This document shows positions 24,015 through 34,400 of a DNA stretch of 64,000 bases, one piece after another. Position 1 is the first letter of the stretch, and every line of letters starts with the position of its first letter. Made by a program: the position numbers and the translations under genes. This DNA comes from Pisolithus tinctorius. Lineage: Eukaryota > Basidiomycota > Agaricomycetes > Boletales > Pisolithaceae. Location: the NCBI GenBank assembly GCA_024663395.1, contig JANFAH010000004.1:2418001-2482000 (forward strand), given 5' to 3'. Below the pieces are notes generated by a model. It saw only the letters and a list, made by a program, of their open reading frames with translations, ran no database searches and was not told where the DNA came from.

Positions 24015-24852
24015 CTAATCTTCAGAAGCAAGAGTGCGTCGCAACCAGCTCCGCAAAGCACACAAGCCCCTCTGCCGAAACGTGGCAAGAGTTTTGCCAA
24101 CGGAGCTGTTACCCTCTGATTCCACCAACGTTAGCGAGCTACCACTGGACGCCGCGTAGTGGTGTGTGGGATAATACTGTGTGTTCATTGGGCGTGAAGG
24201 GCTGTGGTTTGGACAATACCACGGTGTTCGGAGGGAGGAGAGGATCTCGACAATTGGAAGTGAGTGCTCCAGCAGTTCATCATCCAAGACTTGTAGGTCG
24301 TATTCCAAAGCATCAAGAAAATCGTGTTCCATTTGGTCAATCTCCTTTCGGCTGAAGGGCAGACTGAAAGCGGTCCAGTCCCCATCTTCAAGAGGAACGT
24401 CGCTCTGGTGCTGTTAAAGTAAGCCATAAGTCACGTCAGTTAGATATGGAACTGTTAAGCACACGCACTTTACTAGCCAACATAAGGGCTCCTAAAACTA
24501 GGCGCTCCCGGGTTGCATTATCAAAGACGAGGCGCTCCGTGAGTATCAAACGGTCGATATAGACCAAGGCAACTGCAATTGTGTAGACCGAAGGGTGCGA
24601 CAGTGTGACGAGGAGGATAACAAACTTCCTGAGAAGAGCATATTCAGGTTGATTGGATGGAGGGCAGCAGTAAGCCGATGGGCATCCTGTCGCGAAATCA
24701 ACCGCATCAACTACACAGTCGACGACATAGTCTTGAAAGAGAACGTGAGGAGCGATGAACAGTAGAGGATTACAAGAAGACGTACCACAAAGACGATGAC
24801 GTTGGTTGTTGGATATGTCGACGAATTGTTTGAGGCCAACGGTGGTAGACAT
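24015..24852 (-). CDS. Cyclin-box protein, copy 2 (Pcl/Pho80-like)
   Basis: Paralogue of the adjacent downstream gene. Three exons give MSTTVGLKQFVDISNNQRHRLC, then DYVVDCVVDAVDFATG, CCPPSNQPEYALLRKF and the cyclin-box core YTIAVALVYIDRLILTERL...RERLVLGALMLASK. The third exon begins HQSDVPLEDGDWTAFSLPFS and contains the FSRKEIDQMEHDFLDALEYDLQV helix. The intron after RLC and the intron after the LASK/LALR helix fall at the same places as in copy 1, supporting tandem duplication. The ATG at 24852 is chosen because it aligns with the copy 1 start; 24864 is in frame but adds only MTFT. The CDK partner cannot be read from sequence. Confidence 0.82.
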
Positions 24853-25399
24853 TGTGAACGTCAAGAGTTAAGAGGAATAATAGGGTAGCTCTGAGGGGGA
24901 GACCCATTTTGTAGGAGTATAGGGGAAATATCTCTTTTTGGTCGAGAGGGGTAGAAAGTGATTGCGTAATCTGCACAGCCACCGGACCGAAGCTGTTTCT
25001 CCCTTCATCAAACTGAATGACGAGTGGTACAGCTGTGCGAACAGAACTGGAATCCTTTGCAAGTTATAGCCCACCTTATCGGTGATTTCTTGGATTACGC
25101 TGGGCCCCAGTCGCCCGAGTCCGACTATGGAAGAGGTACCATTGCAGCGACCACTATGATGTAGAAATATCGTTCCTGATGTAACGCGGTCAGCGTGCGG
25201 GTAGTGTCGACGGACGTACCACGTTTTTAAATCTGTTAGGGACTAAGCTTCATCGTCGTTTTCGCGAAGGGGTGGAAGATAGTCGAGCTATTTCTAGCTC
25301 TTCCCCGAACACTCGTAGTGTACCAAAACAACTTGGTGAATGATTAGTGCGAGGTCGATACGTGCAAATCTGTACTCAAGACTGGTACCATTACTAGTG
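24853..25399. other. Intergenic region between cyclin copy 2 and MRPL4
   Basis: 547 bases with no convincing coding sequence. The start region of cyclin copy 2 and the 3' flank of MRPL4 lie here. Confidence 0.5.
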
Positions 25400-26477
25400 T
25401 TACTGTAACTCAGCGGATCCGGATTCAGTCGAAGTAGACTGGAGAAGAGGAAGAGTACTCCGAGATTGCATCACCGCTGGCTCCTCTACAACATCAACCC
25501 ATCCCTTGCTGAGTCTCCGCTCCAGAGTCTGGATTGCAGAAACATCAAGCACAACCCTCCGCCATTTTATCAAGTCGTACACGTGCAAGTCATTGACGAC
25601 TTTGAAATCTACTCCTGGAAGATTTCTTCCTGCAAGCCGTAGCGCTGGATTTACCTGTGACTCGCCAGTGACAAAGAGCGTTCCGGTCATCCACCCCAAC
25701 AGGTCGAGCCTCCGCTTGAGTGTCCTAGTCTTGGGGCAATACCAGTGCAAACGTCGAACAACACCCAACCTCTGCTCTTTGAGTTTGGCAGACAACGCGA
25801 CCCTCATACCCATCTCGATGACCTTTCTGTTGAGCTTCGTGCTAAAATCCCGTGGCTTTGGACCAAACGCCACACCTCCGCCTCGAAGCATTGGGCTTTG
25901 TCCATCTCCCAAGCGAGCTCTACCAGTGCCTTTTTGGGGGCGGATTTTCCTGCCAGATCCTCGAACCTCGCCACGGGTCTTGGTACACGCCGTTCCTTGT
26001 CGTTGGGCATCGAGATAGTGAACCGCACAGAGGTGTAATATGTCCTTCCGGATGGGATGGTTGAACACCGTAGGATCCAAAGCGACCGCCTGGTCTTTGA
26101 CCTTCTTTCCGTGCAAGGAAGATAACGTCAGATATACAGGTTGAAGAGGGTCCGCAGCTTTAAGCAGGTCAGGAAGGGCAACGGTTTAGTAAATATATGG
26201 TACCTTTGGTTGCAGGCTGTTGGGTGTTAGACAAGACAGCGGTTGTCACCGTCCGTCGCAGAGATTGCGCCGGCTGCCAGAGCCTTGTAGGTTACTACTG
26301 CTCTCGCGAAACACAAGAGATACACACACCTGAAGGACAGTCCGCCAGTTGACGGACCACATTTGTAGCTGTAAACACTAATTGGTTGGCAAAAGTGGCA
26401 GAGCTTCTCGATGGAGGATTACGAAATCCCCGAAGTGGGACGACTCCGAACAACCTCCGAGACAAAGGCAAGTGCAT
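25400..26477 (-). CDS. MRPL4: Mitochondrial large-subunit ribosomal protein uL4m
   Basis: A component of the mitochondrial 54S ribosomal subunit. The main exon carries uL4 signatures in order: VFNHPIRKDILHL, TRGEVRGSGRKIRPQKGTGRAR, DGQSPMLRGGGVAFGPKPRDF, KLNRKVIEMGMRVALSAKL, and a C-terminal part ending in a block where Leu and Val surround DVSAIQTLERRLSKGW. A first exon from ATG 26477 (MHLPLSRRLFGVVPLRGF) is Arg-rich with few acidic residues, as expected of a mitochondrial targeting peptide. A middle exon (about 26210-26310) and a splice before APADPLQPVYLTL connect the two, but exact junctions are not certain. The gene sits head to head with the Atg22-like gene, 218 bases apart. Confidence 0.88.
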
Positions 26478-26695
26478 ATCTCGAAGTCCTACAGAATCCA
26501 CTAGTCTACTGGCTTATTCAATGTAGCATTGTGTCCTGTGTGATTCTAAAGCATGTGGACAGGTATCCCCGATCACTCTGATAAGCTCAAGCCGGGCGAT
26601 CCTCCTGCTATTATAGGATCCACACGATGTATCACAATCCCCGCTAGTAATATGGCACCAGCGCTGAGCGCGTGGTGCTTTTCATTCCTTCCACC

Positions 26696-28924
26696 ATGTC
26701 TGCAGAGCTTTCGGGGAGAAAGAACTTGCTGGGTTCGACAGACGTGAGGGATCCTGACGTCTCGGTTCTGCCAGACATTCAAGGTCAAGACAATGTAGAA
26801 GTCTTGGTAGCCTCCGCAGATAAGAACGAACCCCTGGTCACTAGGAAGGAGCTCTGGAGCTATTATCGTAAGTGTGGTTTGTTTGCATATGCCGCTCTGT
26901 CTGTCTTTATCTTTGTGGTTACCTAGTGTATTACAACGGAGACAATGTAAGTGCCTATGCACTTTACGCCGTTAAATATTGAGGATGTATCAGGGTGTTG
27001 GACCTCTCGGTTATACCCAAACGTTATTCCAAGATCTTGCAACCAATGCTGGCCATGATCCAGTTGCAGGTCCTGGCTCATCTTGCACCGCTTTGAACGC
27101 GTCGGGTCAGTGTGTCCTACCATGGGGCTCGGGGACCAAATCAGTGGCTAGTATCGTTCTCCTCGCCAACGGTATCAGCTTCGCCATCATGACCTCCATC
27201 CTCACTACGATCGGTTCTGCTGGTGACTACGGAACGTTTGGGCGCTGGCTTCTCTTCGTCGTGACCGTCGTTTGCTGGGCAGCGCAGTATGCCTGCATGG
27301 CGTTGACATGTACGTTTTATTTGCAACGCCGTATTTCGTGTTACCATTGTGGATTATGGCAGCTCCCAGTCGCTGGAAGCTTGCCATGGTGTTGTACATC
27401 ATTGGTTTCGTTTCTTATGGCGCAACGCTCGTATTTTACGCTGCTGCATTTCCCCGACTTGCCCGTAATACTTCACTTTCACGGAAATTGCGCGAAAAGT
27501 ACGAAAATGGGGAGATTTCCGCTGAGGAGTATGAGACGGAGGAATCGTTGGAGAAGAATAGGATCAGCAACATAAGCACGGTCGGTTCTCTGTCTCTGGT
27601 TCTGTTTATTGTAGACGATCCCTCGCACAGATGCACAGTAATGTAGGTTATGTGGCGACTTATGTGCTGAACCTTGCCTTGTTGCTTCCTCCCGCGACTG
27701 CCAACAGTCCCCTCGTCGATAACTACGTTCTTGTACTGTGGGTGGCTTTCAATCCTGCGAGTGGGTATGCCTAACGCTGAGACCAGCGATAACACATATT
27801 GGGTTCTTCTTGGGATATGGTGGTGTGCGTGAACGGTTTGGTATCCTTATCTGCCCTCGCTGACATTGTGCAGTTATCTACCAGTTACCACGACATGGTC
27901 CCCCCTTACCCAAGGGTGAACACTACCTCGCCATTGGATGGAAGCAAGTAAGTATCTGCTCGTCTGGATTTGTGAATTCACTGCTCACGACGTTCATATG
28001 AGATATGGGCAGCTGTAAAAACATATAAGCATCTTCCTCATACCTTCGTATACCTTGTGGCATATTTCTTGTTAGCGGATGTCAGTACCCCTGCTGCTCC
28101 TACGTGGCCACAAATGACTCATTTTATATACCTTGCAGGGATTGAACACTACCGGAACTCTGATCTCTATCTGCCAAAATGCCAAGTTCAGTTTCTCCTT
28201 CCTGACATTGACGTATATTGGATTATCGCAAGCAATCACATCTACGATCAGTACCCTCGGGTTCTGGTATATCCAACGACACTGGAAAATTAGCACGAAG
28301 AAGATGGTACATGGCGTATGCTGTCTTGCGCGCGGTTGCTCATTTCAGTCCAGTTTGTCGTTACGAATGTTGTTACGGTTTTGATTCCCCTTTGGGGTAT
28401 GATTGGTATATGGACCGACAAGTTTGGGTAAGTTCTTGTCCCGTTCACTGGTACACCGATACTTGATGAGTGATTTAGCTTCCACAATGAGTGGGAATTC
28501 TGGTATGCCGATATTTCATGTGTACCCAAGACATCACTGAGTGTCCTTCACTAAGGGCTTATAATATTGTGTTTGGTCTCTTCCAAGCACCCTACTACGC
28601 CTTCTCGCAAACGATGATGGCTGAGCTCAGTCCCCCCGGTTTTGATAACATGGTACGTCAGAACTGACCACACGTTGACCACATCACATTCCGACCGCAT
28701 CTCTACCACAGTTCTTCGGCTTGTTCGGTCTCTCGAACCGCGCCTCTTCAATGGTTGGACCCAACGTGATCCAAGCAATCATCGATGAGACGGGGAACAA
28801 TTGGCAAGGTTTTCCTTTTCTGTTCGCGTTGTGCACAGCAGCGTCAGTCATCATTTGGTTTGCTGTCGATGTTGAGAAGGGCAGACGGGCTGCGGTTAAG
28901 TGGGCGTCGGCCCGGAGAAGTTGA
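26696..28924 (+). CDS. ATG22: Atg22-like vacuolar amino-acid permease
   Basis: A multi-pass transporter of the MFS-related Atg22 family; yeast Atg22 exports amino acids from the vacuole after autophagic breakdown. The start MSAELSGRKNLL precedes an acidic cytosolic N-terminus and LVTRKELWSYY. Later exons give VYYNGDNGVGPLGYTQTLFQ, a lumenal Cys-containing loop, then hydrophobic helices (SVASIVLLANGISFAIMTSI, WLLFVVTVVCWAAQYACMAL, KLAMVLYIIGFVSYGATLVFY), a charged loop (LREKYENGEISAEEYETEES), HSNVGYVATYVLNLALLLP, a PRHGPPLPKGEHYLAIGWKQ segment, FSFLTLTYIGLSQAIT, and the final MMAELSPPGFDNMFFGLFGLSNRASSMVGP region (split by an intron). About ten introns are required. Frames can be joined throughout, so it appears intact. 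Confidence 0.85.
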
Positions 28925-30425
28925 GATAACATGGGACCGCGCATTCGATGCTGATTGCAGTATCAATTAATCCTTCGTTAGAACGGAGATATCGGTTTTC
29001 CGCTTTGTTGTGAGTCTCTCAATGTCGTCGATGAATTTCCAGATCTCAGAGAATCTTGTTTCACTGCTTAATATGTATCACGCTGATCTAGACAATCGGC
29101 ACTGGACTCTTGGGCTGTACTCTTGTCATTGCTCGTTTCAACTTAGACCTCATCGCCAACCCTGACATTGACTTGAACAGTTTCATTCTTTTGAATTCTC
29201 GGTTTGACTGGTCGAGCCCTTCCTCCAGGGTTCGGGCACCATGTGATAAGGGTTGGATTTCCACTCATTTAAGGTGTTCAAACGAAACCCCGGATCAGCT
29301 AAGGTCGAACCTGTCACGCAAACCTAGATCGTGCCAGTTCAGACGTTCAACGTTCACATCCACGAAGTGTTTCACTATGTAAACACGCTGGCGAGTTTTG
29401 ATATTTGTTTGATTCCTGCCCGGTGCTCACGTTCAACACTATGGCGTGTGCTGCAACTTACTAACGCAGCAGAGATATCAGTTACAAGTTTCATAATGTA
29501 ACCACTATTATTGGTGCATTAGTGCACACTGCATCGATAGTCCTGGATATCCGAAAATCCCTGGATAGAAATACGCAACGTACAGCACTCCGCATCCGCC
29601 GCGGCATACATTTCAGTATACCGCCGGAACGTAACATCAGTGATTTACGGGGAATTCAACTGATGTGTATGTATGTATATGGATCCGGAGAATTGTTGCT
29701 CAGCAAAGAATAATCATTCCCATCAGGGGCGCCACGCACTACACCTGTTCTGTCAAGCGGAACAGCCAAGATGCTGTGGTTCTTCGCCATATTTTCACCA
29801 TACGGTGAGAACGCCTCGGGTGTCCAGGCCGCAGCAATACTGGGTCGAATGATGCAATCCAAGTACATTTGGGAACCCTGCGCCGTTTACCACGTCCGTA
29901 TCTCGTTGTCAAGTGCGGTGAATACTCAATATTGCGGACCTAACCCATGTCTGGCGTTCACAAGAAGCGGCCAAAATGGCGCGTTACCTTCAAAGTAGAG
30001 TCGGTCATCCAACAATCTCCGGGATTAAATTTTCTAAGCGCTGCTCTCCCCGAATTGTAACTTGCTCCTCTCACGCTACACCCAAATCACTAGTTATCTC
30101 ATAACCACCGGTCATTCCTTAGCTATCCGAGGTTGTCCGAAGCAAGGATTAAAGTGTCGGGGGCCGAGACTTGTCACTAATAGTAGCCTCGACTAGACGT
30201 TTTGGGCGAAAGAGTGATATTTCCCCAAACTTCCAACTCCACGCTCCATTTCCAAAAACGACCGGTCGAGACTACCAAATCACGCATGCCGTGTGTGATC
30301 GCACCATGGTAGGTCGAAATGAACAAACGTTTTCATAATTGCAAGAACAAGTCTCGGCCAGTTGTCTATATAATACAAGTTTGCAATTCTTATTGTGATA
30401 TTCAACCAAATTCCTGTACTGGATC
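28925..30425. other. Gene-poor interval downstream of the Atg22-like gene
   Basis: 1.5 kb with only short frames on both strands. A plus-strand stretch near 29110-29330 has slightly protein-like composition but matches nothing I recognise. No inverted repeats or transposase signatures were noticed by eye. Confidence 0.5.
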
Positions 30426-31672
30426 TCACGAGGACCATGAGAGCATCGTCAACGCGTAGTCCCCATCTTTGGACATCCACTCCTGAACAGGATAAGCCCC
30501 GGCAGCAGCCCACAACACCTGCCGCTCGACGCGGTCATACTTGTGGGAAAACGCGAAACGGATGTATTCCCCTTCGTGGACAAGAATAGGTGTTTCTGAT
30601 GGAATCTTGACCTCTGTTTCTTTAAGGCAGCGGAAGTAGGCCTCATTCCGGCCCTCTATCTGTGAGGAACGCGGTTAGCGGCATTGCTTCAGCCTAATCT
30701 GCAGAACTTACCTCGTTGTAATAGGGGTTGTAATCAAAGCACGAGACTTCAAGGACGTTAGCATTGAACAGGTCGTTAATGTTACCCAATGCGTTGAGAG
30801 CGAAGCGACGAGTGACGCCTGCCCTGTCGTTGTACGCAGCGCGGATGTCGTCGAGCTTGTGGTATCTACTGTCGATGGCGACAATAAAGCGATCCCTGGG
30901 AGCCAGAACATCGCCGAAGGCGCGAATGAACTGACCAGCTTCCTCTGCAAATTTGCTTCAGTTGAGGAGCGCGTATGGAGAGGGTATAAAAGCAATACTC
31001 CGTGTCATATTGCCAACAGAAGAGCCCAACCATAGGATGATCCTTGGACGGTCTTTGACTTGCTTTAGCCAAGTACAACCGTCATCGTAAGGTACCCCAC
31101 AAGCCGGCGAAGGCTGACATGGGTATAGCGACCTTTCAACTCCGCAAGAGTTCGGAGCAACTCCGGCTTGTCCAAGTCAAGCGCGAAGTATGTCACATCT
31201 TTACCTTGAGATTCCAAGGCATCTAAGACTAGAGCGGTTTTGCGGAGAGCTCTATGCAACGTGAGTGGCAGGGATAGGTCTATCGAACGCCAACAAACTA
31301 ACCCGGCACCAAGTTCGAGGAGGATTGCACCGTCTGGGACGGAATTGGCGATTTGATGTGCATGGCGGGATAAGATATCAATTTCTAACCCAGTGAGGTA
31401 GTAGTCTGGCTGGTACGTGATCTGCTCGAACAGACGCAGGCCCTCCTCGTTGTACAGTAACAAGTTCGGGAGTTCTTTCTCATTATATGGCTTAGAGAAA
31501 CCGGCGAGCACATTGGCGCGAATGCCGTCCTCCAGGGCATGCGACTGTGACGGAGTGCGCAGTGGATCGTATGTCAATGATTGGAATGATTGTTTCAAGG
31601 TCTGGAGAGGCACCGGGTCTGGAGCCCGGGAGGACCGGCACAGGTGAGGGCTGAGGGGACAGGACCGAGCAT
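30426..31672 (-). CDS. EgtD/EasF-family SAM-dependent methyltransferase, frame apparently broken
   Basis: This belongs to the histidine-specific methyltransferase family (Methyltransf_33), which includes EgtD and the ergot N-methyltransferase EasF. Visible blocks: NLLLYNEEGLRLFEQITYQPDYYLTGLEIDIL; the SAM motif LLELGAG joined across an intron to ALRKTALVLDALES; YFALDLDKPELLRTLAELKG; WLGSSVGNMTR joined to a KEAGQFIRAFGDVL block; DRFIVAIDS; and a C-terminal FDYNPYYNE, FAFSHKYDRV and EWMSKDGDYALTMLSW region. The expected GLWGTYDDG motif is readable around 31080-31110 only if two single bases (near 31106 and 31090) are skipped, so the copy may be inactive. The open frame at 31613 begins with GTG; an ATG at 31672 would need a 47-base intron with a weak donor. 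It is stand-alone, unlike fused fungal Egt1. Confidence 0.72.
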
Positions 31673-32816
31673 ACTAGCAGTAAGGGAGCAGCAGTGAGGG
31701 AGCAGCGACCAGTTTAAGGTAGCTTGTGGGTAAAGTAGACATCAAGGATGCTTTTATAGCCTGGACAACAATGCTTTAACGCGCAGTTGGCTTGATGGAT
31801 ATGATAGAACCACCGCGGAAGGCTTCATTAGTCCTGCACATGTGTTGTCGAAGACGGAATCCTCCTGCTAAGTACTTACGAGACTGGCATAGGCTGGCTT
31901 CGGTAGATTGGTGTTTGCGATCGATCGATAGTTTATTGGGAATCTCTCTATCCCCGAACGTTCACGGCGTTGACCTCAGGATTCCCTTTCCTAAAATCCG
32001 AGTGGAATTCCAGAGGTGTTTCCCATGGATATTGCGTTGCTGATGGGCCTCGCGAGATTACGCCATGCGGCTATGAACAGGCGGTCAGCCCTGTGCTGGA
32101 CGATGCACGGCAAACGGGGGCCGTTGTTTTCCGCGATCGTCGACCGTCGAGTCTTTGGTTTGCCTATGGGAGACTATTGTTTTCCAATTTCCATGCGCCA
32201 TTACTTACAAGGGTACTCCTCACCTCTGTCTTACCACCCTCTGGCTACACATTCCGCCCTGTTGATCTCTAAGGCATTTGGAGTGTGAATGAAGTTACCT
32301 TCCAAAACTCCACTGTTGTGGTCACGCCCGATGAGCCCCACAGACCGAACGAGGATGCCCCGGAGGCAAATCTTTCGGTCGAAGAACGGAGTCCCATGTC
32401 TGCCATGGCTTCACTCCTACTTGCTGTATCTTTTGAACTAGAGAAACCTCTTGCGCACCAAGTGTCCAATTTCCCTGATGGCAGTGCACGGGCGTGGTCC
32501 GTCGTGATTGGGATGAGTTAGCTACTCCCCTTCGCATCCGTGCAGGCTCTTTTCATGTTTTTAGAACGTGATGTAAGCCAACTTTGAGCAATATTGAAAA
32601 GAAAAAAAAAGTACGTCAAATTCACGTACTACGAATACACTTTCCAAGAACAATCTGCACCTAACATTTCATGGAAGTACTGTACATTGTAAGCGATCAA
32701 GAGAAGACTGCGGGAGACGCCACGTCACGCCCAACACGAGACCGAGTGCCGTACGAAGGAAGTATCCGGTACCTAGTCTAACTGACGACGAGTCCGTAGA
32801 TAGAGGGGAGTAGCGT
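31673..32816. other. Gene-poor interval between methyltransferase and protease
   Basis: 1.1 kb. Short plus-strand frames at 31970-32290 and 32285-32521 look faintly protein-like (one ends with an LLAVSFELEKPL stretch reminiscent of a P450 C-terminus), but no diagnostic motif is present. An A-rich run occurs near 32600. Confidence 0.4.
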
Positions 32817-34400
32817 TTAAGCAATGAGGGAGAGGAAGAGATTGGCCTTGAGACCGTACTCCAACATGCGCTTGACGAGGAAGTTGATGGAGGTAAGGTA
32901 GGTGCAGTCGGAGACGTCAGTGACTCCAGCGCCGCTAGTGAGCAAGCCGGCAATCCTGCCCATGCCATCGATGACAGTTGAGCCAGAGTCGCCAGGGCTG
33001 GAGAAGGGACCAGACTCGGAGTTGCGAGACAAGACGGAGACCTCCTTCGACATCTGACCGGGCTGGCCCTTGAAGTAGACCCTGGTGAACGAACGGATGG
33101 TGTTGAGGCGTCCGACGGTGAGGTCGGAGGCGTAGCCGCGCTTGAAGACCATCATAACGCACGGGTCGCTGGCGTGGTCGAGGGTCCTCGGGCTAGGCTT
33201 CCACATCTCCTCATCGGGGATAGTGCCATAGAACTTGAGGAGACGGTCTCCCGGGTACTCCAGCGAAGGCGGGTTGGCGGGGTGGGGGAACATCCCCGCA
33301 GTAAACTCGTCGACGATTTCATCGTTGATCTCAATCACCGCCCAATCCTCAGTGAACCCTTCCTCCCCGACGTCGAGACCGATAGGGGGAGACAGAACGA
33401 CGTAGCCGAGGACACGGTTCTCCCGCTCTTTCCAGTCTCTGGAGACATCGGCGAGGAACTTCTCGAGGTCTTCCATCGCCTCCCTCGCCTTCTCCAACTG
33501 TGGCAGGACCCGTTTCCGCTCCTTCTCAGGATCCTCATCCGTCTGCTCAGCAACCTCCAACCGCCTCTCGAGCTGCCCGATGATGATCTGCTTGTTGCCG
33601 ATCTCAGACTCGATGGCCTTGAGATACTTCTCCATCGCAGCATCGCCAAATAACAAGACGTTCTTTCGGGGCTGGCTGGAGTTGCCATGCTGGTAGAGTA
33701 CGTTGGGATCCTTATCAGGATGGAAAACGACATGTCTGGCTGTGAGGAGGTAGAGCTTGCCGGGGTTGCGAGGGTCGGTGAAGAAGAATCCGCCAGTTCC
33801 CTCGATGGATGGGGTGACTTCGGCGCAGATCGGGAGACCGAGGGCAGTGGAGAAAGGCTCTCGGTCCCGGGCGGTGGCGTTGGAGGTGAGGGCTGGCTTA
33901 TACGTCTTGTGACCGGCGTAGCGGAAGACCACCGACTCGCGAATTTCGACGTGGACGTCGTCCATTTGGTGAGCGGTAAGGATGCCCTTGCAATGAACAG
34001 CGACCTCGACGCCATCCTCGGCAGAGAGGGAGCCAGGGACAACTCCGATCCATACGATAGCGGGACGGGGAATCTCGTCATCGTAACCTATACGTACTGG
34101 GTCTATACTCGTCCACTTCACCCCCTTGGAATCCAAATATTCGAATATGGCGGGACCAACCGAGGCCTCCCAGATGTCTCGGAGAGGGTGCGAGCCCAGA
34201 GGATCAAGCTCCTTGGTGATAAGGTGTGCTTCGGGGCCCGTCGGCTTGACCCAGACGTTGGTGCTGGAACGAGCGACCAAACGGGGGCGAGAGGGTAAGC
34301 CGTAATAGTAACATTCGGCCTCGACAGACGAAGGAGGGCTCGGAGCAGTCGGAGCGGCAGGGACAGTGCATTCGGAATCAAGGCTGTTGGTGGCGGCCAT
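32817..34400 (-). CDS. Trypsin-like serine protease with coiled-coil insert, intronless
   Basis: A single uninterrupted frame of 527 residues. The catalytic triad of a chymotrypsin-fold protease can be read: His223 in LLTARHVVF, Asp352 in EDWAVIEI, and Ser472 in SSPGDSGSTVID. The His-Asp spacing of 129 residues is far longer than in classical trypsins, because a charged helical segment (residues about 255-335, EIGNKQIIIGQLERRLEV onward) is inserted. An N-terminal domain of about 200 residues has no family I recognise. There is no signal peptide, so it is probably intracellular. The lack of introns, unlike nearly every neighbour, and a visibly more GC-rich, G/C-ending codon choice stand out. 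Substrate unknown. Confidence 0.85.
   Translation of the reverse strand: MAATNSLDSECTVPAAPTAPSPPSSVEAECYYYGLPSRPRLVARSSTNVWVKPTGPEAHLITKELDPLGSHPLRDIWEASVGPAIFEYLDSKGVKWTSIDPVRIGYDDEIPRPAIVWIGVVPGSLSAEDGVEVAVHCKGILTAHQMDDVHVEIRESVVFRYAGHKTYKPALTSNATARDREPFSTALGLPICAEVTPSIEGTGGFFFTDPRNPGKLYLLTARHVVFHPDKDPNVLYQHGNSSQPRKNVLLFGDAAMEKYLKAIESEIGNKQIIIGQLERRLEVAEQTDEDPEKERKRVLPQLEKAREAMEDLEKFLADVSRDWKERENRVLGYVVLSPPIGLDVGEEGFTEDWAVIEINDEIVDEFTAGMFPHPANPPSLEYPGDRLLKFYGTIPDEEMWKPSPRTLDHASDPCVMMVFKRGYASDLTVGRLNTIRSFTRVYFKGQPGQMSKEVSVLSRNSESGPFSSPGDSGSTVIDGMGRIAGLLTSGAGVTDVSDCTYLTSINFLVKRMLEYGLKANLFLSLIA

Noticed and set aside
24853..25399. A further small gene between cyclin copy 2 and MRPL4
   Set aside because: Frames under 75 codons with no conserved pattern.
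31780..32521. Possible cytochrome P450 remnant
   Set aside because: Only a vague C-terminal resemblance. No heme-binding Cys motif, ExxR or PERF could be found.
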